Assembly (NCBI GenBank): GCA_002690445.1 | Contig: NZER01000089.1 | Span: 1 to 17,435, forward strand | Reading direction: 5' to 3' | DNA from: Candidatus Pacearchaeota archaeon | GTDB taxonomy: Archaea; Nanoarchaeota; Nanoarchaeia; Pacearchaeales; GW2011-AR1 | Length of the DNA stretch: 17,435 nt | Shown here: positions 1-7,486 of the stretch, piece by piece | How the letters are laid out: each line of letters starts with the position of its first letter | Numbering within the stretch: position 1 is the first letter of the stretch | Notes under the pieces: model-generated | The model's database searches: none | Told to the model about the DNA's origin: nothing | The model's input: the letters and a program-made list of their open reading frames with translations, nothing else | Translations under genes and position numbers: made by a program

Positions 1-560
1 ATCCAACTCTTTCCAATCTTTGTATCTGCCAATATGCCCACAAATTGTTGTTTTTGAAGCCATACTGGATAATTATCTATCGGTTCTAGTCCTGTTTTTA
101 TTCGTACTGTCATCTGTTGATCTCCTCGCATCATGTATTCTTGAAAACGCTTAGATGTTGAACGCTCTAAAGAGCTACGATGTGCCGTATCTGGAGTAGC
201 TAGTCTCTCTAATTGCCTAGAAAGCATCAATACTCCCGCATTTGGGTCACTTTCTAACAGTTTTGCTCCTGAATCGATGGTCAGATAAGCCCTAAAACGC
301 AGATTTATTCGAGCATACTCATCGGCAATGAAGTCAAAAGCCTCAGTAGGGGCGGGATCAAAATCAGGATATGCCGTATTGAGTAAATTTAGATCAGGAG
401 CATTTCCATTATCAACTACATAATCCCAAATGAACTGAGCTATGTCAGGATAGTAAGGAAAACTATTAGAAGAAATCCCAAACTTCTGGGATAACGTGTA
501 GAGATGAGTAGGGGTCTGAATAGAGGAGAGAAGAACTCTCTCCGCCTGAGCGGGTTCCAT
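1..560 (-). CDS. DnaB-like replicative DNA helicase, N-terminal part (runs off left edge)
   Basis: Partial gene, 186 codons visible. The first 65 or so residues resemble the helical DnaB N-terminal domain: an AERVLLSSI opening, then a FPYYPDIAQFIWDYVVDNG segment where the family has its F..P.HR.IF pattern. After a helical linker, residues 153-186 read like the start of the RecA-type motor: RIKTGLEPID, then VGILADTKIGKSW. ADTKIGKS is a Walker A loop with Ala in the first position, as is common in DnaB proteins, and K184/S185 would bind ATP-Mg. By family knowledge this is the ring helicase that unwinds DNA at the phage fork. Walker B and the arginine finger lie outside the window. I chose ATG 560 because AAAGG sits 8 nt upstream; an in-frame ATG at 602 would add 14 residues, and an in-frame TAA lies above that. 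It follows the tail genes on the same strand and begins a replication module. Confidence 0.72.
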   Translation of the reverse strand, partial: MEPAQAERVLLSSIQTPTHLYTLSQKFGISSNSFPYYPDIAQFIWDYVVDNGNAPDLNLLNTAYPDFDPAPTEAFDFIADEYARINLRFRAYLTIDSGAKLLESDPNAGVLMLSRQLERLATPDTAHRSSLERSTSKRFQEYMMRGDQQMTVRIKTGLEPIDNYPVWLQKQQFVGILADTKIGKSW

Positions 561-663
561 ATGTCCAACCTTTGTAGCTATTTGTTGCGGTTCGCATCCC
601 ATCCACCACCGATTTACCGCTTAAAATGCATTTTTTTGTTTACAAAAGGACTATATCACCAAG
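561..663 (-). other. Short non-coding gap between tail module and helicase gene
   Basis: About 100 bases between the stop of the small basic protein gene and the chosen helicase start. It is one of only two gaps longer than about 20 bases in the window. It holds an AT-rich tract with a perfect 12-bp palindrome (AAAATGCATTTT, 623-634), a possible -10 element and the AAAGG ribosome binding site at 569-573. I see no GC-rich terminator hairpin with a U-tract, so read-through from the tail genes into the helicase gene remains likely. Confidence 0.5.
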
Positions 664-667
664 TCAA
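639..667 (-). promoter_or_regulatory. Candidate sigma70-type promoter before the helicase gene
   Basis: On the minus strand TTGACT (667-662) matches 5 of 6 bases of the -35 consensus. A 17-base spacer separates it from TGTAAA (644-639), which matches 4 of 6 bases of TATAAT. It overlaps the last codons of the small basic protein gene and points toward the helicase gene. In AT-rich DNA such matches occur by chance, so this is only a candidate. Its position at the change from structural to replication genes is the main reason to list it. Confidence 0.25.
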
Positions 668-906
668 GAGGTCGTCAATCGCCTTTTCTTATTGAGCTTG
701 GTCGATTCCACTACGTCCTTTAAAACTTTTAACCTATCATTTAGTTTAATCTCTATCAGCTTCAATTCATAAGCCTGTTGCCACAGTTCACTGTCCTTAC
801 CAACACGCTTTGTAGCTGATCTAGTTGCTCTTTCCTCAGGGGTACGTGTTTTTCCACGACCTTTACCACGACGTAGTTTGTTAGCCCGACTAGCATAAGT
901 ACTCAT
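664..906 (-). CDS. Small basic helical protein of unknown function
   Basis: 80 residues, start ATG overlapping the stop of the large hub/fibre gene as ATGA (906-903), so translation is probably coupled. The N-terminal 35 residues are rich in Lys and Arg (RANKLRRGKGRGKTR and later ATRSATKRVGK), fitting nucleic acid binding or an unstructured basic arm. Residues from about 38 to 70 look helical with a heptad-like spacing of Leu, Ile and Val (LWQQAYELKLIEIKLNDRLK), possibly a short coiled coil. The tail ends KKRRL. I see no signal peptide, membrane segment or catalytic motif. It sits between the last tail gene and the helicase gene, so it could be a small virion component, a regulator or a replication accessory protein. 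I do not recognise the family. Confidence 0.65.
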   Translation of the reverse strand: MSTYASRANKLRRGKGRGKTRTPEERATRSATKRVGKDSELWQQAYELKLIEIKLNDRLKVLKDVVESTKLNKKRRLTTS

Positions 907-3900
907 GAGTGATCTATATCAAATCTTTGGTCTCTGGCAGAGTTAAAGATGGCTATCCACATCACCCGACAATCTGCCTGAGTGTTATCACTTCCATCAG
1001 CGTTATATACAGCTATTTTAAATCCTGTATAAACAGTACCGCTACTACTATCAGGTAAAGTTACAGGATCACTTTCCCATGAACGCACATTGGCATAATT
1101 ACCCTGATGACTAGAGTGTCCATCCTCAACCACCTGACAAAACACAAATGGTTTGGCAAACAGGTCTGGAAATACATCGTTTACTGTTCGATCAGCGGTA
1201 GTCAGAGAAATACCACTTATCCCTACAAATACCTCATGATGAAGCTGAACAGGAAATATTGTTCCGTCCCTTGCGGTACTCTGATGTTCCTGACCAAATA
1301 TTTCCCCTACATTCCATATGCCACGATTAGCGAGATATAAACCATCTCCCTGATTACCACTTGGGAGTCCATTCGCATTTCGTGCGGATCGACGCAGATA
1401 CAGGGTAGATTCTCCTGTTTCAGGGTAGAAATGGTCTCTGTATGAGTCCTGATTGAAATTTGGTGTTGCTGCATCACTACCAGGAGCCCCTATATCACTG
1501 TGCTGGGGCTGGCTAATCGAACCTCCTGAATACTGTGTACGGCCCATGAAGGTAATTCCTGCCCCATCATTCGTAAAAGCAGAGGTTGAAGTAACATCAG
1601 GACGTACATTCGGATGATCTATACGAAGCTGAACCCTATCATCCTTCCTAGTTTTATGATCTTCATAAAGCTTAAAATTAAGTCTATAGTCATCCGTATT
1701 AGATTTAGTACTACCACCATATGTAACCGTGTCCCAAGTACCCAGCTGTTCATATTCCAACCTACTGACAATGCCCGAAGGACCATTTGGCATAAAATCA
1801 AGGCCGCTTTGAACTACATTATCCTGAGTAGTAAAAACAGCCCTTCCAGTCTCACGAGTTCTGATAGAAAGATCACGCATTAGGCGAGAGGCAGCATCTC
1901 CGGCCTCAGAAATCTTATCCAGGTCTCTAAATAGAGCCATATTTGCATGACCGGAATCTATATCAAAATCAATAGAATAAATAAGCCACTTCTCATCATA
2001 AATATGTTGCTGTGGCAGGATCAAATTAACAAAATCCCCTGCTCTAGCTGCTTTAGGCTTATTCAAATACGAGTAAATAGGCCATCCCTGAACAGTAACT
2101 GCACATTCCCTGACAGTACTGGCAGTATTGTCAGCAGCAGTGCCTGATGGAGATAACGTATTTAGAATCTGATTAGCCTTAATTTCGGCCTGAATAGAAT
2201 TAGTGATAGTGGAATCTACTACAACCTTCTCACGGACTGTACGATAATCCTCTATAAGACCCTTATTCTGAGCAAATCCATACGCCCCAGCAGTGCCACG
2301 AACAACGACCTGATTTATAAACTCTCTAGGTTTCTCACCTAAGGAATAATCCAGTATATTAAGAGCCTGACCAGTGTTTGTTATCCCACCCACTAAATTC
2401 AATCCATATTGATATGGATCAGCATGTCTGGTGGAGTCAACAGTATCTAAAGAGCCTACTTCTCTACCCGTACTCCATATATTAGGTCCATACCATGCCC
2501 TTGATATCTCCGCTCCACTCACAGTACCTGTAACACTGGAAACTCTTGCACGAACATAAAACCCAGACTTACCAGCAGACCAAAATCCTGCTCCAACAGC
2601 AGTATCTGAACCCGCTGTAGTGCCCATTGATAACAATCCAGGCTGAGAAGGCTGCCAATTAGTTGGCATCATCCAGTGAATCTCATATGTTCCGGTTCGA
2701 CTGAAGTGATCAGTTCCATCATGAATTTGAGAAAGGGCCTGCCAAGCATTAGATGCACTGTTATTGTTACTTCCGTCCCTCCTAAGGTACTCCCATACTA
2801 TGGTTATATCCTCACCGCTGCCCATTGCAAGAGCAGTCTCAACTTTTAAACGTAATTGAGAAAAGGGCTCTACCGCACCAAAGTAAAAAGCATCATTTAC
2901 CTGAGCATCTCCCGTGAACAATAAGGTCTTAGGGGTGGTTACAGTACCTCCTGCTCCATTTGCTGTAACTGCGGCTGAATGAGTGACGTTGAAAAATGCA
3001 ATCTGCCTATCGTAATCCTCTCCTACATCATGAATAGTGTATACACCACTATTATCATCAAGATTAGGGGTACAGTCCGTATTAGTGAGAGTTACAGTGT
3101 CACCAGTCCTAAGTTTAAACCCACCAATGGGATATTTTCCTTCTCGATAACCCGAATTAACAGGAAGAGCAATACTAATGAGAGGAGTAGTGGTGGAGTC
3201 AGCCTGTATATGAAGAATTTCATATGTGAGTTCACTACTTACGGCCCTAGTGGTGGGAGTTCGTCCATCAATAGATGTAGTTATATAGGGAGGTGAATTA
3301 GTATTACTACCATCTGGAGCGGAAATACTGCTATTAGCCGATGTATCTTCATAATTATCTACTGCTCCGGTTAATGTGGCCCCAGCTTTTCCCGTGTACT
3401 TAATAACATTTCGTCCTTTGTCAGCTGCAACAGGAGATATAAGCTCCGCTCCCCCAGAAGTGGGAAAATTGTTATATCCAGCACCCGCAGTTAAAGTTAT
3501 AGTAGTTCCTGAAGTCCAGCTACTGCCCAAACGGGAATAAGCCACATCAGCACCAAACCCACCTCCCGCATTAGCACTCTGATCCCATCTATACGCAAAA
3601 TCGAGATCATGTACAGCGACTGATCCATCAGAATCAGTATTCGTATTGTATGCCCACGGCTCTTTACCCCTATCAAAATACTTAAAATTAGCCGTGTTAT
3701 AAGTACGAACTGAGTTAAGAGTTGCGGCCTCAGGAGAAGCACTGCCACTTTTATATATCTTGACCCAGTAAAGAGATTTTCCATTGGGCGGATATGAGTA
3801 AGCCGTGTAAGTACCCGTACCTGTATTAGTTATAGACAGATCAGCTATACGAAAGGAACTGGTACTGGGAACCGCCGTAATAGTGAATACCCCTTTCCGA

Positions 3901-6320
3901 ACCTGAGGAGTACTGTTGGTGATACGAATCGTTACCGTATCACCAACCTTAAGACCATGTGTTGCCGATGTCGTAACCAGAGTCTCATCAGGAGTAGTAG
4001 CTGTGTGATCCGCAATAGCACTGATATTGCCAGTACTCTTAGGAACCACCCCTTCAGCCATCAAAGAAAACCTAGTATCTCTGTAATTCTGAGATGCCAT
4101 AGTGACTGGAGAACCCCAGAATTCCTTTTCTGCATAAGCAGTCGTACCACCATTGACACTGGTGTCCCATTCAATATGGTTATACCAGTGAGGAGTTAGA
4201 TCACGTATACCCCTATCACGTTTCCAGCTAGACCAGGTCCAAACATCGGCTGTATGGGCAGCACTTATGCCTGCAAATGTCCCTCCATACGTCCCAAAAT
4301 GAATATTGATGGTAGAGCTTGTGTAATCTGGGCGGCCTGTAATGATGACACCTGATTCACCTGTTTGCGTAACGTCTGGAACCGTCTGAGAAGTGACAGT
4401 GCCATTAGCATAGAAAGTAGCCCCTACGGCAATAGTAAAAGAAGTTGAATCCACTACCGTTACCGCTGCATGATCTCCATCTAGAACAGGAAAACAGTCA
4501 GTTCCCTCTATATCAATAAAATCACCATTGGTTAACCCGTGAGCAGCCCTTGTTTGTACCAGAATTGTACCTAAACTACCAGGACTTGTAGCTATGGATT
4601 CTATCTGAACGATATTTCCCTGTACTGCCTCAAAACTTAGCCCATTGAACGGCCTATCATTACCAAAATAGAACGCCTCTGGAGCCCCAGATACCGAAGC
4701 CTCATTGAGAAACTTAGTTGTGGTTATATTCTGAGAATCCCATAGAAGTCTTCTACCAGACCCGTCATTACCACCTGTCATATTAAGAGAAGTCCACGTT
4801 CCACCAGCAACTGCATGGTTAGTATGTGTGTACCTCCATATTTCATCTAGAAATTGCGGGTCCTCAAACCGAAAATCTTTATGATATGTCTTAACACCAG
4901 CCGATGTAGCAGCAGATTCCTTCTTTGAATGAAGTCTTAGAGTGGCAATACGGGCATCACCACCACTAGCAATAGCAGTAGTAGACCAACGCACCCAGTA
5001 TCGATATGTGCTGGTGGTTAAATTGTGAGTATTTCCATATGTGACATCACTTAAACCACCAATATGGGTCTGAGAATGCTCTATTCCCCGCAGATTAGAG
5101 TCACTCTGGAGGTCATCTCCATATATATCCGCACTCGTACCTGAAATACGAACAGATTTATCTCTACCAGTACTAGAATCCCATGTGGCTAAATCTGGAG
5201 TGGCACCTAAATCCCTCTTTGTCCAATCTGCGAGAGCATCTATACTCCAGTATGATCGTCCATAATTATTATCGGGGAAAGGAGTAGTCCACTCACTATC
5301 CTGATCAAGATCAAAATGAACCCAGGTGAATCCATTCCAGTACTCCCAGTAGGAGTAACCGCTCTCATTAGTACCGTAATCCCCAGTATAGATAGTATCC
5401 CCTGCCTGAAGAAAGCTAAATTCAACTCCATCAAACTTACTGTTGCTTCCCATATATAGGAAACTATCTTGATTGGCACTAAGAGAATCATTGGACTGGT
5501 TCACAGGAATAAAATAAGATGTTCCATCCTGAGCTTCGGCAGTGAAATCTTTCCAGAATCGGGTCTGATTAGTCACTGGATCAGAGGTATCGGGATTAAG
5601 AGCCCCACTAAAAGTACCTGTGTTACCAGATATGTCCATCAGGAACCCAATAACCATTAAATCCTGCTGGGTATCATTTTCCGCTATCTCATTGATAGCC
5701 TCTAAAGCAGTTTTGGCTCCCCTGTATCGATATTGAACAGCACCATCCGCACTACTAGCGTCTCCTCCTGTTCTAGCTAGCCAATCATCCTTACTGGCAT
5801 AAGATCGAGTTATTTTCTCACCGTAATTAGAGTGATCTGTCAAAAGTCGCCGTGGAATCGGCCTATTTAGATTTCTATAAACACGAGTACTTACCCCACT
5901 AACACTCACAGTGTCATAAGCAGCCTGATAGGTCTCCCTATTAAGAATTTCGTCAACTATCTGACTCCTCTGTATTCCAGAAAACGATCCTCCTCCATAA
6001 GCAGCCGTTACAGAACGGTCAGATAGGTCTCCTGTGTAGTCCGTACAAAGAATATTTAGTACTTGATGTTCAGGATTAGGATCGATCTGGGTAATTCTGC
6101 CTAAAAACGTAATGACTCCGTAATCATCAAGAATTCTTATCCTTTGCATTGGAAAATACAAAAAATGACGCTGATTTCTAGAACTTCTGATAGAGGCCCG
6201 TACTATACGACTCCGTATTCCCAGACTGTCCACCATCGAATAGCCAATAAAAGCCTGATCAGTTGTCCATATTTCCGTAATACTGGGAAAAACTTGATTT
6301 GATCTCTGTAAATCTGCCAT
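903..6320 (-). CDS. Giant tail hub / fibre protein with nested binding-like modules
   Basis: 1805 residues, the last tail gene. ATG 6320 abuts the TAG of the preceding gene. Residues 1-135 resemble the first part of a gp27/gpD-type tail hub: a RIRILDDYGVITFLGRITQI strand pair, then VLNILCTDYTGDLSDRSV. The second part of such a hub appears to resume near 1320-1480 (REFINQVVVRGTAG, an EIKANQIL helix, ARAGDFVNLILP, KWLIYSIDFDIDSG). Between them lie roughly 1050 residues of inserted beta modules: three FCCH-like units (about 572-645, 765-842, 1032-1131) and three copies of a YWNG/YWVR-type module (about 286-460, 547-873, 1143-1275). Residues 1500-1690 are unrecognised. The end (about 1695-1795) resembles an H-type lectin. 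Inferred role: closes the tail tip and binds the host surface. No peptidase or lysozyme motif was seen. Hub assignment is moderate; its being a tail-tip protein is strongly favoured by size and position after the tape measure. Confidence 0.7.
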   Translation of the reverse strand: MADLQRSNQVFPSITEIWTTDQAFIGYSMVDSLGIRSRIVRASIRSSRNQRHFLYFPMQRIRILDDYGVITFLGRITQIDPNPEHQVLNILCTDYTGDLSDRSVTAAYGGGSFSGIQRSQIVDEILNRETYQAAYDTVSVSGVSTRVYRNLNRPIPRRLLTDHSNYGEKITRSYASKDDWLARTGGDASSADGAVQYRYRGAKTALEAINEIAENDTQQDLMVIGFLMDISGNTGTFSGALNPDTSDPVTNQTRFWKDFTAEAQDGTSYFIPVNQSNDSLSANQDSFLYMGSNSKFDGVEFSFLQAGDTIYTGDYGTNESGYSYWEYWNGFTWVHFDLDQDSEWTTPFPDNNYGRSYWSIDALADWTKRDLGATPDLATWDSSTGRDKSVRISGTSADIYGDDLQSDSNLRGIEHSQTHIGGLSDVTYGNTHNLTTSTYRYWVRWSTTAIASGGDARIATLRLHSKKESAATSAGVKTYHKDFRFEDPQFLDEIWRYTHTNHAVAGGTWTSLNMTGGNDGSGRRLLWDSQNITTTKFLNEASVSGAPEAFYFGNDRPFNGLSFEAVQGNIVQIESIATSPGSLGTILVQTRAAHGLTNGDFIDIEGTDCFPVLDGDHAAVTVVDSTSFTIAVGATFYANGTVTSQTVPDVTQTGESGVIITGRPDYTSSTINIHFGTYGGTFAGISAAHTADVWTWSSWKRDRGIRDLTPHWYNHIEWDTSVNGGTTAYAEKEFWGSPVTMASQNYRDTRFSLMAEGVVPKSTGNISAIADHTATTPDETLVTTSATHGLKVGDTVTIRITNSTPQVRKGVFTITAVPSTSSFRIADLSITNTGTGTYTAYSYPPNGKSLYWVKIYKSGSASPEAATLNSVRTYNTANFKYFDRGKEPWAYNTNTDSDGSVAVHDLDFAYRWDQSANAGGGFGADVAYSRLGSSWTSGTTITLTAGAGYNNFPTSGGAELISPVAADKGRNVIKYTGKAGATLTGAVDNYEDTSANSSISAPDGSNTNSPPYITTSIDGRTPTTRAVSSELTYEILHIQADSTTTPLISIALPVNSGYREGKYPIGGFKLRTGDTVTLTNTDCTPNLDDNSGVYTIHDVGEDYDRQIAFFNVTHSAAVTANGAGGTVTTPKTLLFTGDAQVNDAFYFGAVEPFSQLRLKVETALAMGSGEDITIVWEYLRRDGSNNNSASNAWQALSQIHDGTDHFSRTGTYEIHWMMPTNWQPSQPGLLSMGTTAGSDTAVGAGFWSAGKSGFYVRARVSSVTGTVSGAEISRAWYGPNIWSTGREVGSLDTVDSTRHADPYQYGLNLVGGITNTGQALNILDYSLGEKPREFINQVVVRGTAGAYGFAQNKGLIEDYRTVREKVVVDSTITNSIQAEIKANQILNTLSPSGTAADNTASTVRECAVTVQGWPIYSYLNKPKAARAGDFVNLILPQQHIYDEKWLIYSIDFDIDSGHANMALFRDLDKISEAGDAASRLMRDLSIRTRETGRAVFTTQDNVVQSGLDFMPNGPSGIVSRLEYEQLGTWDTVTYGGSTKSNTDDYRLNFKLYEDHKTRKDDRVQLRIDHPNVRPDVTSTSAFTNDGAGITFMGRTQYSGGSISQPQHSDIGAPGSDAATPNFNQDSYRDHFYPETGESTLYLRRSARNANGLPSGNQGDGLYLANRGIWNVGEIFGQEHQSTARDGTIFPVQLHHEVFVGISGISLTTADRTVNDVFPDLFAKPFVFCQVVEDGHSSHQGNYANVRSWESDPVTLPDSSSGTVYTGFKIAVYNADGSDNTQADCRVMWIAIFNSARDQRFDIDHS
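936..1238 (-). other. H-type lectin-like C-terminal domain of the hub/fibre protein
   Basis: Residues about 1695-1795 of the hub protein. The pattern is VFPDLFAKPFVFCQVVED, an Asn/Ser-rich middle, then TVYTGFKIAVYNADGS and a final CRVMWIAIFN. It follows the H-type lectin layout seen at phage fibre tips: F..F...P.V, later GF.V, ending V.WIA. The known family binds sugars such as N-acetylgalactosamine; the ligand here cannot be read from the sequence. It is likely the receptor-contact end of the chain. Confidence 0.5.
2928..3227 (-). repeat. FCCH-like beta module 3 of the hub protein
   Basis: Residues about 1032-1131. Core pattern: KLRTGDTVTLTNTDCTPNLD, then SGVYTIHDVG and a closing GAGGTVTT. 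It aligns by eye with the two modules at 3795-4028 and 4386-4607, with the shared frame G-D-x-V, T-x-C/S-x-P, a GxYTI/VFTI strand and a final GTxT. The fold resembles the FCCH domain named after the ubiquitin-activating enzyme E1, which is often annotated in phage tail proteins without any link to ubiquitin. Confidence 0.5.
3795..4028 (-). repeat. FCCH-like beta module 2 of the hub protein
   Basis: Residues about 765-842. It has the clearest signature of the family: TSATHGLKVGDTVTIRI, TNSTPQVRKGVFTITAV, SSFRIADLSI and a closing GTGTYTAYS. It appears to lie inside the second YWNG/YWVR-type module of the hub, whose closing SLYWVKIYKSGSA follows directly. This suggests one module inserted into a loop of another. 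Confidence 0.55.
4386..4607 (-). repeat. FCCH-like beta module 1 of the hub protein
   Basis: Residues about 572-645: TRAAHGLTNGDFIDIEGTDC, then PVLDGDHAAVTVVDSTSFTI and a closing ANGTVTSQ. The AHGL..GD opening and the SFTI strand match module 2 (THGL..GD, SSFRI). It follows FYFGNDRPFNGLSFEAV directly, so it too seems to be inserted in the second YWNG/YWVR-type module. Confidence 0.55.
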
Positions 6321-7475
6321 CTATGTATCAGTCCTAAACATCATCTCGTTCTTCACACAAACAAACTGGAAGTTATAGTCCCATACATCAGGACGACCAG
6401 CCTTATTATCCATACTAAGTTGCGAAATAAGCCCTCTGTAACGAGTTCGACCATCATAAGACAGCCTATAATCCCAATCCCGTTGAACATTCCAATCATC
6501 TCCGTCCTGAACACGGTCCTCACCAAGAAAATAATCACTAGCATTAGTACCTGGATCATATCCAGCCATCCAGTAAGGATGGGAATCACTGTTATAGGTT
6601 AAGGCCCTTCGATGAGACGACTCTACATTAGCAGCGGCATTGCCAGAAATATTTAAATTGGCTCCACGAAGCCTCTCCTTACCTCTTAAGTCACCTGCAT
6701 GTGGCTCGTATGCAGTCCAATAATCCTCTGTATAATCACCACTTGAATTTTTCATAGTACGCCCAGCAACAGGTCCAATAGTCAAAGCAACCCACTGGTT
6801 GGGATTCATGAAGTCCGACTTGGAATCAGTTTGATCGTTCACACTTCCCGCACCACGAACAGGAGCCCACTGTCCTCTAGCCAAGTCCAATAATTGCTGA
6901 CGCATTATATGTGGAGCCCCTGCGGGACTATTTGCAACTGTTCCTGAGTGGGGAGAAATAAGTCGGTCAATCAGAACACCTCTGATAGTGATAACTTCTT
7001 GAAATACACCCATATCAAGAGCATAAGAATTCATCTGGTAAATAATCTCACCCATAACGTCCGACTGATAGGTATCATTCGAGGCAACTCCTCCAGCCCA
7101 TAAATCCATCGGAGTGGCACTTGTATTCCAACTGTGAGTAATGGAATTTACGTCTAACTCAAACTCTAAATCTCTGGTGGAGCTACCAGTACGGCCCCCC
7201 GTGCCAGAATCTTTATTAAATATAAAAGGATGTATCTCATCCTGATAATGCTTCGGCTGCTGCAAATGACCCAGAGCATCGGTATTGGATATTGTCACAT
7301 TAGTGCCACCCGCATTCGTAATGTAATCTCCAAAATCACCTGAGGCAATGTTGCTACTGCCATCATCCCCTAAATCTGCCAGATCGATACGAAGGTCTCC
7401 ACCAACCCAGTCTTGATAGTCTGTAACGGCACTTATAATAACTTTTTGCTCTAAGCCCTTATCTGGCTGAACCAT
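6321..7475 (-). CDS. Tail-tip protein B (paralogue of the upstream gene), possibly distal-tail-like
   Basis: 384 residues. ATG 7475 is preceded by GAGGAAAGGAT, a good ribosome binding site, and the TAG stop abuts the hub gene start. Its C-terminal two thirds align with the preceding protein: FELDVNSITHSW, VFQEVITIRGVLIDR, MRQQLLDLARGQWAPVRG and a final block TRYRGLISQLSMDNKAGRPD with W.Y.FQFV..KNEM. That last pattern, a G.I strand followed by RP..W...F.F, recalls beta-barrel proteins of tail tubes and distal tail rings, but I cannot place it in one family. Residues 1-100 are acidic and Gly/Asp-rich without clear match; residues 245-330 (Trp- and Asp-rich) are specific to this copy. Its position between tape measure and hub fits a structural ring or adaptor at the tail end. 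I see no enzymatic motif. Confidence 0.6.
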   Translation of the reverse strand: MVQPDKGLEQKVIISAVTDYQDWVGGDLRIDLADLGDDGSSNIASGDFGDYITNAGGTNVTISNTDALGHLQQPKHYQDEIHPFIFNKDSGTGGRTGSSTRDLEFELDVNSITHSWNTSATPMDLWAGGVASNDTYQSDVMGEIIYQMNSYALDMGVFQEVITIRGVLIDRLISPHSGTVANSPAGAPHIMRQQLLDLARGQWAPVRGAGSVNDQTDSKSDFMNPNQWVALTIGPVAGRTMKNSSGDYTEDYWTAYEPHAGDLRGKERLRGANLNISGNAAANVESSHRRALTYNSDSHPYWMAGYDPGTNASDYFLGEDRVQDGDDWNVQRDWDYRLSYDGRTRYRGLISQLSMDNKAGRPDVWDYNFQFVCVKNEMMFRTDT

Positions 7476-7486
7476 ATCCTTTCCTC

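Noticed and set aside
2928..4607. Ubiquitin-activating enzyme activity suggested by FCCH-like modules
   Set aside because: Only the small beta module is present, repeated inside a tail protein. There is no adenylation domain or catalytic cysteine context.
903..6320. Diversity-generating retroelement acting on the hub tip
   Set aside because: No reverse transcriptase or template repeat is visible, and the C-terminus resembles an H-type lectin, not the C-type lectin fold typical of such targets. Genes outside the window cannot be excluded.
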